Shown in pieces: positions 7,413-14,407 of a stretch of DNA of 16,768 bases (its first letter is position 1; each line of letters begins with the position of its first letter). The stretch is from JAZNOQ01 sp045589215 (GTDB lineage: Bacteria > Bacillota > Clostridia > Oscillospirales > CAG-272), in assembly GCA_045589215.1 (NCBI GenBank), contig JAZNOQ010000004.1:1-16768 (forward strand), read 5' to 3'. The position numbers were made by a program, and so were the translations under genes. The notes beneath the pieces are model-generated. The model did not search any database, was not told the DNA's origin, and was given only the letters and a program-made list of their open reading frames with translations.

Positions 7413-7441
7413 TTGATTTTTGAAAGAAAATGTGTTATAAT
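7413..7441 (+). promoter_or_regulatory. promoter of the SipW/fibre-protein operon
   Basis: TTGATT (7413-7418), a 17-base spacer and a perfect TATAAT (7436-7441). A second, poorer candidate lies upstream: TTGACA (7328-7333) with TTAAAA at 7352, spacer 18. The gap from 7245 to 7412 is AT-rich and otherwise holds only the direct repeat described separately. The leader from about 7448 to 7571 (124 bases) shows no recognised riboswitch. Confidence 0.75.
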
Positions 7442-7571
7442 CTGGAAGATAAAATGTATAATTGCCCCCAAAAGCGAATGGCTCGGGATTCAGATGGTAC
7501 ATAGAAGCCTTTTTCTGTAATTTTTGAACCGAAGATCATAGCGAGAAAAATCGGATATGAGAGGGAGCCTT

Positions 7572-8363
7572 ATGAGGGATAAAACCAAAAAAAGAGTAAA
7601 CGTCGCGCTGAACGTCTTGATGTACGTGTTCCTTGCGATCTGTATCCTGTCTGTTGCGATCACCCTCTTGTCTAAGAAGGACGTTGACGGTGCCGCGGAG
7701 GTGTTCGGATATCAGATGAGGATCGTCACCTCGGAGTCGATGGCGGCGAGTGAGCTTACTGACGTATCGAAATTTGAGATCGGCAGTATTCCGCTCCGCT
7801 CTATGATCTTTGTAAAGGTGATGCCCGATGATCCTGCCGAGGCCGATGCGTGGTATCGCGGTCTGCAGGTGGGCGACGTCCTTACCTTCCGTTACGTTTA
7901 CACCACACAGGTGACGATCACCCACCGTATCGTTTCGATCGAGGAAAAGGACACGGGCGGCTTCATCATAGAGCTTGAGGGAGACAACAAGAGTGCCGAG
8001 GACGGACTGCTCACGCAGGTCATTGACACGTCGATTCCCAATAATATGAATTACGTCATCGGTAAGGTGACGGGGCAGGCGAAGCTGTTCGGTGCTGTGA
8101 TGAGCTTCCTGATGCAGCCGATCGGTATCATTCTTGTGATCATGATCCCTTGCTTTGCCATTATCCTTTTTGAGGTCCTTAAGATCGTCAAGGTGTTGGG
8201 CGCGGACAAGAGGAAGCGGGAGCAAGAGGAAAAAGAGAAGAAGGATCAGGAGCTCGAAGAGCTTCGTCGGAGACTTTCCGAGCTTGAAAAAGAGAAGTCG
8301 GGTGCTGCGACAGAAGTCCCGAAGAACGAGGGCGCGGATGCGCGCGGGAATGAAAATGATTGA
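7572..8363 (+). CDS. sipW: SipW-like (ER-type) signal peptidase I with charged C-terminal tail
   Basis: This is a membrane protease predicted to cut the special signal peptides of the neighbouring exported proteins at the outer face of the membrane. It has a membrane helix at about 15-34, then the S26B catalytic core: Ser56 in SESM (equivalent to the GSM serine), the GDVLTFR strand (101-107), His118 in ITHRIV, and Asp138 in EGDNK with a further Asp144. His in place of Lys marks the ER/SipW type. A second membrane helix (about 176-200) follows. A highly charged tail (about 211-263; KRKREQEEKEKKDQELEEL, then LRRRLSELEKEK) looks like a cytoplasmic coiled coil. At 263 residues it is about 70 longer than Bacillus SipW. 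ATG 7572 is preferred over 7557 because GAGGGAG (7561-7567) precedes it. The gene symbol is at family level. Confidence 0.87.
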   Translation: MRDKTKKRVNVALNVLMYVFLAICILSVAITLLSKKDVDGAAEVFGYQMRIVTSESMAASELTDVSKFEIGSIPLRSMIFVKVMPDDPAEADAWYRGLQVGDVLTFRYVYTTQVTITHRIVSIEEKDTGGFIIELEGDNKSAEDGLLTQVIDTSIPNNMNYVIGKVTGQAKLFGAVMSFLMQPIGIILVIMIPCFAIILFEVLKIVKVLGADKRKREQEEKEKKDQELEELRRRLSELEKEKSGAATEVPKNEGADARGNEND

Positions 8364-8432
8364 AAACCGTTGTAAATCGCAACGCTTCAATAATAAACCA
8401 AGTATGAAATCTGCATGAAAGGAGGAGCGGCT

Positions 8433-9164
8433 ATGAAGAATACGAACAAAAGAAGAGCTTTGCTTGTTTCGAGTTTAGTGATCTTGCTTTGCCTGTCGAT
8501 CATCGCGGGTATGACGTACGCTTTGTTTACCGATACGCAGACGGTTTCGAACCATTTGCAGGCGGGTGACCTTGAAGTCACGCTGAAGCGAACGGCTCTC
8601 ACGAAAACGATGCTGAGCGCGACCACGGGCAAGCTCGAAACGGTCACCCCTGCTGTTGTCGACGACGAAACGGATGACGTTACATTCACGAATCCCACGG
8701 ATGAAAACGTGTTTGGCTTGACGACCGATGGAAACGGTAACGTTACCGAGCTGATCGTTCCCGGATCGAAGTACGTTGCAACGATGCAGATCGAAAACAA
8801 CAGTGACGTTGCTTTCGGTTATTGGGTAAGAATTGATTGCAAGGACGAGGACGTGGAAAAGGTACTCGCGAAGCAGCTTGAGATCATCGTTTATACCGAC
8901 CTGAACAAGGACGGTGTCATTGATACCGAGGGCGATGATGCAGAGAAGCACCTGAGCACGGTTTCCGGCGGTCTTACAGTCGGTAGTGATCAGAGCTTTA
9001 TCGGAACGCTTGCGTGCGATGAGGCAGAGAACTTCATCGTATCGGTAGAGTTTGTCGATAAGAGCTATACCTACGTTGACGGTGTTCTTACGTCAGAGAA
9101 TGACGCTGCGCAGGAGACTGACGTAGAGTTTGACCTGATCGTATATGCTCTCCAGGTGAAGTAA
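8433..9164 (+). CDS. SipW-dependent TasA/camelysin-like exported protein 1
   Basis: This 243-residue protein begins with a SipW-cognate signal peptide: basic KNTNKRR, a hydrophobic core to about 27, then GMTYALFTDT. By analogy with TasA, cleavage is expected around residues 30-31. The mature part has the family strands: HLQAGDLEVTL (41-51), a turn with VPGSKY (109-114), IENNSDVAFGYWVRI, and a final strand DVEFDLIVYALQ. Residues 156-169 contain DLNKDGVIDTEGDD, resembling a calcium-binding loop. Two cysteines (136 and 195) could form a disulphide. AAAGGAGG at 8418-8425 fixes the start at 8433 rather than 8415. It follows the signal peptidase by 69 bases, so it is a likely cognate substrate. The role as a fibre or matrix subunit is inferred from TasA. 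Confidence 0.85.
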   Translation: MKNTNKRRALLVSSLVILLCLSIIAGMTYALFTDTQTVSNHLQAGDLEVTLKRTALTKTMLSATTGKLETVTPAVVDDETDDVTFTNPTDENVFGLTTDGNGNVTELIVPGSKYVATMQIENNSDVAFGYWVRIDCKDEDVEKVLAKQLEIIVYTDLNKDGVIDTEGDDAEKHLSTVSGGLTVGSDQSFIGTLACDEAENFIVSVEFVDKSYTYVDGVLTSENDAAQETDVEFDLIVYALQVK

Positions 9165-9198
9165 AACACCGAAGAACCTAGTACGAGCGCAGAGCTTC

Positions 9199-9239
9199 TT
9201 GAAGCTTGAGTCCGCGTTTCGTCTGAATTCAGGCTTCAA
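9199..9239 (+). other. intergenic hairpin between substrates 1 and 2
   Basis: TTGAAGCTTGA (9199-9209) pairs with TCAGGCTTCAA (9229-9239), 11 pairs with one G-U. It is followed by A-rich, not T-rich, sequence, so it is not a standard terminator. It could stabilise or help process the polycistronic transcript so that subunits are made in different amounts. Confidence 0.45.
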
Positions 9240-9268
9240 AAAAATAATTTTCAAGGAGAAAATGCAAA

Positions 9269-10645
9269 ATGAAAAAGAAAGTTTTGCTTACCTCGATCGC
9301 GACGATCGCACTTTGCCTTTGTCTGATCGCAGGATCCACTTTCGCACTTTTCACGAGCACGAGTAACGTCAACATTGCCGTTACCGCCGGTAAGGTCAAT
9401 ATGGTCGCAGGAATTGCGATCACCTCCGTCGAGTCCGTGACAGGTAGCACCACCGGTACTGTTACCGATGAGAACGGTGCTACGTACGATTGGACGCATT
9501 CGGATACTGACGCACCCTTTAACTTCATCAACGGCGGATCCGCTGAGGTTAAGGGTTCGGTTCTGACGATCGACAAGATCACCCCCGGTGACAGAATCAA
9601 TCTTGCTGTTTCGGGCAAGAACAACAGCAATGTAGCAATTAAGTATCGCTACATCGTCGAGTGCATAAGCGGCTACAAGCTGATGGACGGCCTTGTTGTT
9701 GAGGTTGGCGGCGGAACTTATGAGTCTTTGGCTTCCTATACGTCTGATTGGGCTGAGCTCGCTGCTGGAACCGATATGACCACCGAGAGCATTACCATTA
9801 CGCTCCCCGTTAACGCAGGCAATGAATATCAGGAGCAGGAGACCGAGATCAAGGTAACCGTCGAGGCAGTTCAGGGCAATGGCGTTGTTGAAAACAAATC
9901 CAATCCTGTTGTATACATCCCGAAGGTAACCGATGCTACCGCTCTCGCTGACGCACTTGCAGATCCTGAGATCCCTGCAATCAATATCCTTGCAGATATT
10001 CCTGCAACAGTGGAAGTTAACGGTCTTTCCAATAAGACCATCTGGGTGAACGGAAATGATGTTGCGTTCAATTTCACCGGAAAGGTTGAAAACGTTGTAA
10101 TTGACGGTATTGTTTGCGATGATGACAGCCGTTCTAGCGTTAATGTAGGTAGTGTTGAAGCGGGTAGCAATATTACCATTCTTAATTCCGAGTTCTTGAG
10201 CGCTACTGGCCCGGCTAACGCTTCTATCTTCTTGAGCTCTAACGTGGATGTGACTGTGGATAACTGCGTGTTTACTAAGGGCTCCGGAAAGGGCTATGGC
10301 ATTAGAGGGAACTCAGGGGCCGATCTTACCGTAACCAACTGTGAGTTCTACGACTATAGCTCTTGGGCAATTATCGTGAATGGCAAGGCTGACGGCGATG
10401 TAATTATTGACAATTGCTACTTCGATACGGATGCAGGCGTATTCAAGACCCTTGCTGACGGCATTACCGGAGACTTTGTTTTCACCAACAATACGATGAT
10501 CGCTCCCGGTGACGGTGGAAATATCAGCAAGGTCGTTGTGTCTGGTTCATCGAATGGCCCTATCATCTGTGCTGGAACCGTTACCTCGGAGAACAATACT
10601 CTTAATGGTGAGGCTTGGACGGTAACTGTATCGACTAGCAATTAA
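9269..10645 (+). CDS. SipW-dependent exported protein 2: TasA-like domain fused to a right-handed beta-helix
   Basis: This is a 458-residue secreted protein. Residues 1-30 are a SipW-type signal peptide (KKKV, hydrophobic core, AGSTFALFTST). Residues about 32-205 are TasA-like: TAGKVNMVAG, TPGDRINLAV, NNSNVAIKYRYIVE, and the closing NEYQEQETEIKVTVEAVQGN that parallels TasA's NKYQ...ATQ strand pair. A linker (206-220) leads to a beta-helix region (about 218-458). It opens with TDATALADALADP and NILADIPATVEV, then repeats coils about 25 residues apart: NITILNSEF, DVTVDNCVF, DLTVTNCEF, DVIIDNCYF, DFVFTNNTM. Several coils carry an inward Asn-Cys ladder. No catalytic residues of pectate lyases are evident, so a structural or binding role is more likely. 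AAGGAG at 9253-9258 supports the start. Confidence 0.85.
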   Translation: MKKKVLLTSIATIALCLCLIAGSTFALFTSTSNVNIAVTAGKVNMVAGIAITSVESVTGSTTGTVTDENGATYDWTHSDTDAPFNFINGGSAEVKGSVLTIDKITPGDRINLAVSGKNNSNVAIKYRYIVECISGYKLMDGLVVEVGGGTYESLASYTSDWAELAAGTDMTTESITITLPVNAGNEYQEQETEIKVTVEAVQGNGVVENKSNPVVYIPKVTDATALADALADPEIPAINILADIPATVEVNGLSNKTIWVNGNDVAFNFTGKVENVVIDGIVCDDDSRSSVNVGSVEAGSNITILNSEFLSATGPANASIFLSSNVDVTVDNCVFTKGSGKGYGIRGNSGADLTVTNCEFYDYSSWAIIVNGKADGDVIIDNCYFDTDAGVFKTLADGITGDFVFTNNTMIAPGDGGNISKVVVSGSSNGPIICAGTVTSENNTLNGEAWTVTVSTSN

Positions 10646-10686
10646 ATCTACTTAAAAACACATAAATAACGGCAAGGAGGTAAAAA

Positions 10687-11292
10687 ATGTTCCGTTATAA
10701 GTCAAGTAAACAAGCATTCATTATAGCGGCATTGGTTATCCTGCTTTGCCTCGTGTGCCTCGTGGGCGCAACGCTTGCTCTCTTTACGAGTGATCCTGAA
10801 GATGGAAAGATCGGAATTATCACTACGTCGGGAAGCGTCAAGGTTGATATCGTTGACGCTTCCTCGGGGAGCTCCCTTGTCGGAGAGGCGCTTGAGTTTG
10901 TAACCAAGACCGAGGACGGTCAAGACATTCTGTTTGAGCCGGGTGCGATGTTCCACACCGAGGGATTTAAGGTCAAAAACATTGGTGACATTCCTGTCAA
11001 CTTCCGTCTTTACGTGAGTGAGGACCCGAGCATTGACATGAGCGAGTTCAACAAGGCGTTTGACGTTTGGATCTCCACAAGCTCAACCGATCCGAGAGAA
11101 GCTCAACCGATGGTTGATTTTACGGGGCGGTTGGAGGCTGACGCAAGTAGTGATACCACTTACTACCTCTTCATCAAAATGAAGGAGTCGGCAGGGAACA
11201 CCTTCCAGGACAAAACCTATTCGGGCATCGGTGTAACCGTGTATGCGATCCAAGGAAACGTAGATATTGAGGAGAAGTCAGGCAATGAATGA
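10687..11292 (+). CDS. SipW-dependent TasA/camelysin-like exported protein 3
   Basis: This 201-residue protein begins with a SipW-cognate signal peptide (FRYKSSKQ, hydrophobic core, VGATLALFTSD). The mature domain shows the same strand order as its neighbours: TTSGSVKVDIVD, FEPGAMFHTEGFKVKNIGDIPVNFRLYV, and AGNTFQDKTYSGIGVTVYAIQGN. That places it in the TasA/camelysin (M73-like) group. It lacks any extra C-terminal domain, making it the minimal subunit of the set together with substrate 1. AAGGAGG at 10674-10680 supports the start. Its last eight bases overlap the second signal peptidase, suggesting coupled translation of substrate and protease. No terminator separates it from substrate 2 (41 bases). 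Confidence 0.84.
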   Translation: MFRYKSSKQAFIIAALVILLCLVCLVGATLALFTSDPEDGKIGIITTSGSVKVDIVDASSGSSLVGEALEFVTKTEDGQDILFEPGAMFHTEGFKVKNIGDIPVNFRLYVSEDPSIDMSEFNKAFDVWISTSSTDPREAQPMVDFTGRLEADASSDTTYYLFIKMKESAGNTFQDKTYSGIGVTVYAIQGNVDIEEKSGNE

Positions 11293-12097
11293 CAAGATGA
11301 AGAAGGTTCTGAATATCTCGCTAAAGATCGTGTCGTGGCTGCTTGTTGCGTTTACCGTCTTCATGATGGTATTCACGATCGTCACGGTGACAACGGTAAA
11401 CCGAAATGACCGCAATATTTTCGGGTTCAGATTTTATATCGTCAGAACGGGTTCGATGAGTAAGTCGGAGAACAACGCGCATATGGATATCCATTTTGAT
11501 CCCGGAGATATTATCCTGATCAAAAGCGTGAAGGATCCGACGGCACTTGAGGTCGGAGACGTGATCGCGTTCGTATCGACCAATAACGATGATAGCTACC
11601 TCTCCACCGTCACCCATATGATCGGTGAGGTGGCGAGGACTGAGGAAGGTAAGCTTCTCGGCTATTACACGTTCGGTACGAATACGGGTGCGCAGGACGA
11701 GGCTTTGGTCGAGCCCGAGTACGTCATCGGTAAATACGCCGGTAAGCTTCCCGGTGTCGGACATTTCTTCGCTTTCGTGAAAACGACTCCCGGATATATC
11801 GCGTGTATTCTGATCCCCTTCCTTCTGCTTATCCTTTATAACGGCGTGAACGTGATCCGTCTGTTCCGCAGATATAAGAAAGAGCAGACCGCAGCCCTGG
11901 AGGCAGAGCGGGCTGAGATCCAGGAGGAAAGACGGCAGAACGAAGAAATGCTTCGTGAACTTCAAGCACTCAAAGAACAACTCGCAAAGCAAAATGGCGG
12001 AAACGAACCGCCAACGGCGTCTGAAAACGAAACAGGCGCTTCCGAATCCGATTCGGAAAGCTCCGAGAATGCCTCGGATGAAAATACAAACAGCTAA
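11285..12097 (+). CDS. sipW: SipW-like (ER-type) signal peptidase I, second copy, with coiled-coil tail
   Basis: This 270-residue membrane protease has a membrane helix at about 13-36, catalytic Ser57 in RTGSMSKS, the core strand EVGDVIAFV (89-97), and His111 in VTHMIG. A region equivalent to the GDN...D motif reads GTNTGAQD, so the first Asp of the family is Thr132 while the second Asp (138) is kept. A second membrane helix (about 171-190) precedes a cytoplasmic coiled coil (about 195-235; RRYKKEQTAALEAERAEIQ, then EERRQNEEMLRELQALKEQL) and a Ser/Glu-rich tail to 270. GAGGAG (11269-11274) supports ATG 11285, which overlaps substrate 3 by eight bases; an upstream start at 11267 is less likely. 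It is only distantly similar to the first copy outside the active site, so it is probably an old divergence rather than a fresh duplicate. Confidence 0.86.
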   Translation: MNDKMKKVLNISLKIVSWLLVAFTVFMMVFTIVTVTTVNRNDRNIFGFRFYIVRTGSMSKSENNAHMDIHFDPGDIILIKSVKDPTALEVGDVIAFVSTNNDDSYLSTVTHMIGEVARTEEGKLLGYYTFGTNTGAQDEALVEPEYVIGKYAGKLPGVGHFFAFVKTTPGYIACILIPFLLLILYNGVNVIRLFRRYKKEQTAALEAERAEIQEERRQNEEMLRELQALKEQLAKQNGGNEPPTASENETGASESDSESSENASDENTNS

Positions 12098-12126
12098 TTT
12101 ATCCCCCTCTTTTTAGGAGAAAATAA

Positions 12127-14241
12127 ATGACTAATTTGAAAACTACTAAAAGAGCACTTTGGAGCAGCATCGTGGCACTTTTCATGTGCTTCGCGATGCT
12201 CCTCGGCTCCACCTATGCGTGGTTTACCGATTCGGTAACCTCGAGCGGTAACATCATTCAGACGGGTGAACTTAAGGTTGGTATGTACTATGCTGACGGT
12301 GCGAAGACCGTTCCCGCAGTCGGAAGCGACGGGTGGAAGGATGCTTCGAAGGAAGCGATCTTCAATAACACCCTTTGGGAGCCCGGTTACACCGAGGCAA
12401 AGCACATTCTGATCGTTAATAAGGGTACCCTCGCGCTCAACTACCGTATGCGTATCGTTGCAAACGGTACCGTAAGCAAGCTCGCTGACGTGATCGACGT
12501 TTATTGCATTCTTGGCAATGAGACCAACGGTTATCAGGGAGCGACGAAGGTTGAAAACAGAGATATGGAAGCTCTTGTTAAGGCCGGCACTGCAAAGGAT
12601 CTCGGCTCGCTCGCAGATATCCTTGGAACGGCTGACAACCTTTCTAAGACTGTAAACGGTATGCTTCTTGCAGGCAAGAACGCAACGCTTACCCTTGTTC
12701 TCAAGATGCAGGAGACTGCAAACAACGATTATCAGAACCTTTCTATCGGTTCTGACTTCCGCGTCGAGCTGATCGCAACGCAGGCAGCTTATGAGAACGA
12801 TAGCTTCGACGATCAGTATGATGCAGTTGTTCCTTCGCCTGAGCTTCCCGCAGCTCTTGTAAGACCTCTTGATAACCTGAGCGTCTCCTATACGACTACC
12901 TTCCCGAACGGCACTCCTGCCAAAGATCCTATGAAGTTGGCTGCAGGCTATCAGTTTGAACCTACCGAGTCTTTGGAAGAGGCAAACGTTTCTGCGTATA
13001 AGCATTGGCATGCGGATTACGTGGTTTCTGCAGACCGCGATGTTCCCGTTAATAGCGTTGCACTTGCAGGTTATTACTCTGCATTCTGCAAAAATTACAA
13101 CAATGACAATTGGGTCGCTCTTATGGACCCTGGAAGCAGTGAGGTTTTGACTGCCGGTGACGAAATTCCTCTTCTCGGATTTATTATGGGAGGCTACTGT
13201 GTAACCTACAAGGATATCTGTCAATGGGGCAACGACGGCATGGGATTCCGATGCGGTCTCGCCGCTCTTGATGCAGAGGCTCTTGAAGGCACTACAATTA
13301 CTGTTGAGCTCCGTATTTACGAGAACAAGAATAACGAGTGGTCTGATTCCAGCCACGATTGTGACGGTGTAAACTACGACGGCTACTACGAGACCATCGG
13401 TACGTTCAAGTACACCTTCCCTGTTTCGAACAAAGTAGAAACCGCTGAAAAGCTCGCTGAAGAACTCGCTGCAGGAAAGTCTGTTGCGCTTTCCGAGGAC
13501 ATCGTTGTTCCTTCTACTTTGAGCGTTCCTGCAAACACGAACGTTGATATCGACCTCAACGGTCACAACCTCAGCTTTGCTGTTGACAACAGCGGCAAGG
13601 CGGCTGCCATCATCAACAATAAGGGTAACCTGAAGATCTTCGGCGAGGGAACCATTTCCTTTGTTGCCGCTGATCCCGACCTTGGCGCGATCCCCGCTTA
13701 CGCAACCAACACCATTACCAGCACGGGTAATCTCGTGATCGGTGAGGGTGTAGTCGTTACCAACGGTAGCGACGGTGGCGCAAGCTACGCTGTCGACGTT
13801 CAGAGCGGTAGCTTTGTTCTTGACGGCGGTACGCTGATTGGCGAAAGATGCGCTCTGCGTATTGCTCGCTTCAATGCAGATACTGAATTTGTTATGAATA
13901 GCGGTAAGGTCATCGGTGCTACTCCTGCATGGATCCATCTTCCCGGCAGTGACAGCAACGTTGCTCCCGCCATCAACGTTACCATCAACGGCGGTACCTT
14001 CCAAAGCACCAAGGCATCAAGTGCAGACAATGACGTTCTCTACACCTACTCCTTCGGCAACAGTCACGCCAATACCACGCTGACCATCAACGGTGGCAAC
14101 TTCCTCGGCGGAACCGTTTCCATTGGTGCGGGCTACAAGGGCGATGCTCCTCAGCTGATCATCAAGGGCGGTACCTTTGAGTACGACGTTTATCAGTGGA
14201 CGGCAGAAGGCGGCTTCGTGCTTTACAAGGCAAATCAATAA
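12127..14241 (+). CDS. SipW-dependent exported protein 4: TasA-like domain, Cys-containing middle domain and beta-helix
   Basis: This 704-residue protein is the largest of the set. Residues 1-33 are a SipW-type signal (TNLKTTKR, core, GSTYAWFTDS). Residues about 40-220 are a clear TasA-like domain: IIQTGELKVGM, WEPGYTEAKHILIVNKGTLALNYRMRI, DLGSLADILG, NNDYQNLSIGSDFRVELIATQ. Residues about 245-433 form an unrecognised middle domain with KHWHADYVVSADRDVPVNSV, LAGYYSAFCKN, IPLLGFIMGGYCVTYKDICQ, and cysteines at 321, 358, 365, 376 and 412. Residues 436-704 are beta-helix-like, starting VETAEKLAEELAAGK and VDIDLNGHNLSF, with repeated coil ends NLKIFGEGTI, NLVIGEGVVV, SFVLDGGTL, NVTINGGTF, TLTINGGNF and LIIKGGTF. 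AGGAGA at 12114-12119 supports the start, 29 bases after peptidase 2. A scaffold or adhesin role is inferred. Confidence 0.87.
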   Translation: MTNLKTTKRALWSSIVALFMCFAMLLGSTYAWFTDSVTSSGNIIQTGELKVGMYYADGAKTVPAVGSDGWKDASKEAIFNNTLWEPGYTEAKHILIVNKGTLALNYRMRIVANGTVSKLADVIDVYCILGNETNGYQGATKVENRDMEALVKAGTAKDLGSLADILGTADNLSKTVNGMLLAGKNATLTLVLKMQETANNDYQNLSIGSDFRVELIATQAAYENDSFDDQYDAVVPSPELPAALVRPLDNLSVSYTTTFPNGTPAKDPMKLAAGYQFEPTESLEEANVSAYKHWHADYVVSADRDVPVNSVALAGYYSAFCKNYNNDNWVALMDPGSSEVLTAGDEIPLLGFIMGGYCVTYKDICQWGNDGMGFRCGLAALDAEALEGTTITVELRIYENKNNEWSDSSHDCDGVNYDGYYETIGTFKYTFPVSNKVETAEKLAEELAAGKSVALSEDIVVPSTLSVPANTNVDIDLNGHNLSFAVDNSGKAAAIINNKGNLKIFGEGTISFVAADPDLGAIPAYATNTITSTGNLVIGEGVVVTNGSDGGASYAVDVQSGSFVLDGGTLIGERCALRIARFNADTEFVMNSGKVIGATPAWIHLPGSDSNVAPAINVTINGGTFQSTKASSADNDVLYTYSFGNSHANTTLTINGGNFLGGTVSIGAGYKGDAPQLIIKGGTFEYDVYQWTAEGGFVLYKANQ

Positions 14242-14249
14242 TCACAAAA

Positions 14250-14384
14250 TTTTGTTCGGATCCCGAACAAAAAGCCCAACTCCCTCTTTTGAGGGAGTTG
14301 GGCGGTGATCAAAGGGCATAACAAGAACCCCGTTGTGCCTTTTGATCAACGAAAACGCTCGATTTACGAGCCGATACCCTATCG
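14250..14384 (+). promoter_or_regulatory. array of five consecutive hairpins before substrate 5
   Basis: Five stems follow one another: 14250-14272 (TTTTGTTCGG/CCGAACAAAA, 3-base loop); 14274-14303 (GCCCAACTCCCTC/GAGGGAGTTGGGC, perfect 13 pairs, TTTT loop); 14306-14348 (TGATCAAAGGGCATAAC with GTTGTGCCTTTTGATCA, 17 pairs including two G-U, 9-base loop); 14357-14371 (GCTCG/CGAGC); and 14372-14384 (CGATA/TATCG). None is followed by a T tract on this strand, so they do not form a normal + strand terminator. Hairpin 2 read on the other strand is followed by TTTTT. It may be a stabilising element, an attenuator or a processed spacer limiting read-through into substrate 5. Confidence 0.7.
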
Positions 14385-14407
14385 ATACAAGGCAAGGAGG
14401 AATCGCT

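Noticed and set aside
7448..7571. A cyclic-di-GMP or other riboswitch in the leader of the signal peptidase operon
   Set aside because: The conserved blocks of the c-di-GMP-I element are absent, and only a weak GGCT/AGCC pairing was found.
7536..8390. A 284-codon open frame on the minus strand opposite signal peptidase 1
   Set aside because: It has no ribosome binding site or recognisable motif, and its mirror is a clear protease with catalytic Ser and His.
9922..10645. Beta-helix of exported protein 2 as a pectate lyase
   Set aside because: The coils carry Asn/Cys ladders but no visible calcium-coordinating Asp cluster or catalytic Arg/Lys arrangement, and the fusion to a fibre-type domain points to a structural role.
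12094..14004. A 636-codon open frame on the minus strand opposite exported protein 4
   Set aside because: It is a codon-bias shadow. The + strand frame has a signal peptide, recognisable domains and a ribosome binding site, while the antisense product has no coherent domain or start signal.
14274..14303. Perfect 13-pair hairpin as the terminator of the fibre operon
   Set aside because: On the + strand it is followed by GGTGATC, not T residues. The T run is on the other strand, where there is no gene to terminate. It is listed as part of the hairpin array.
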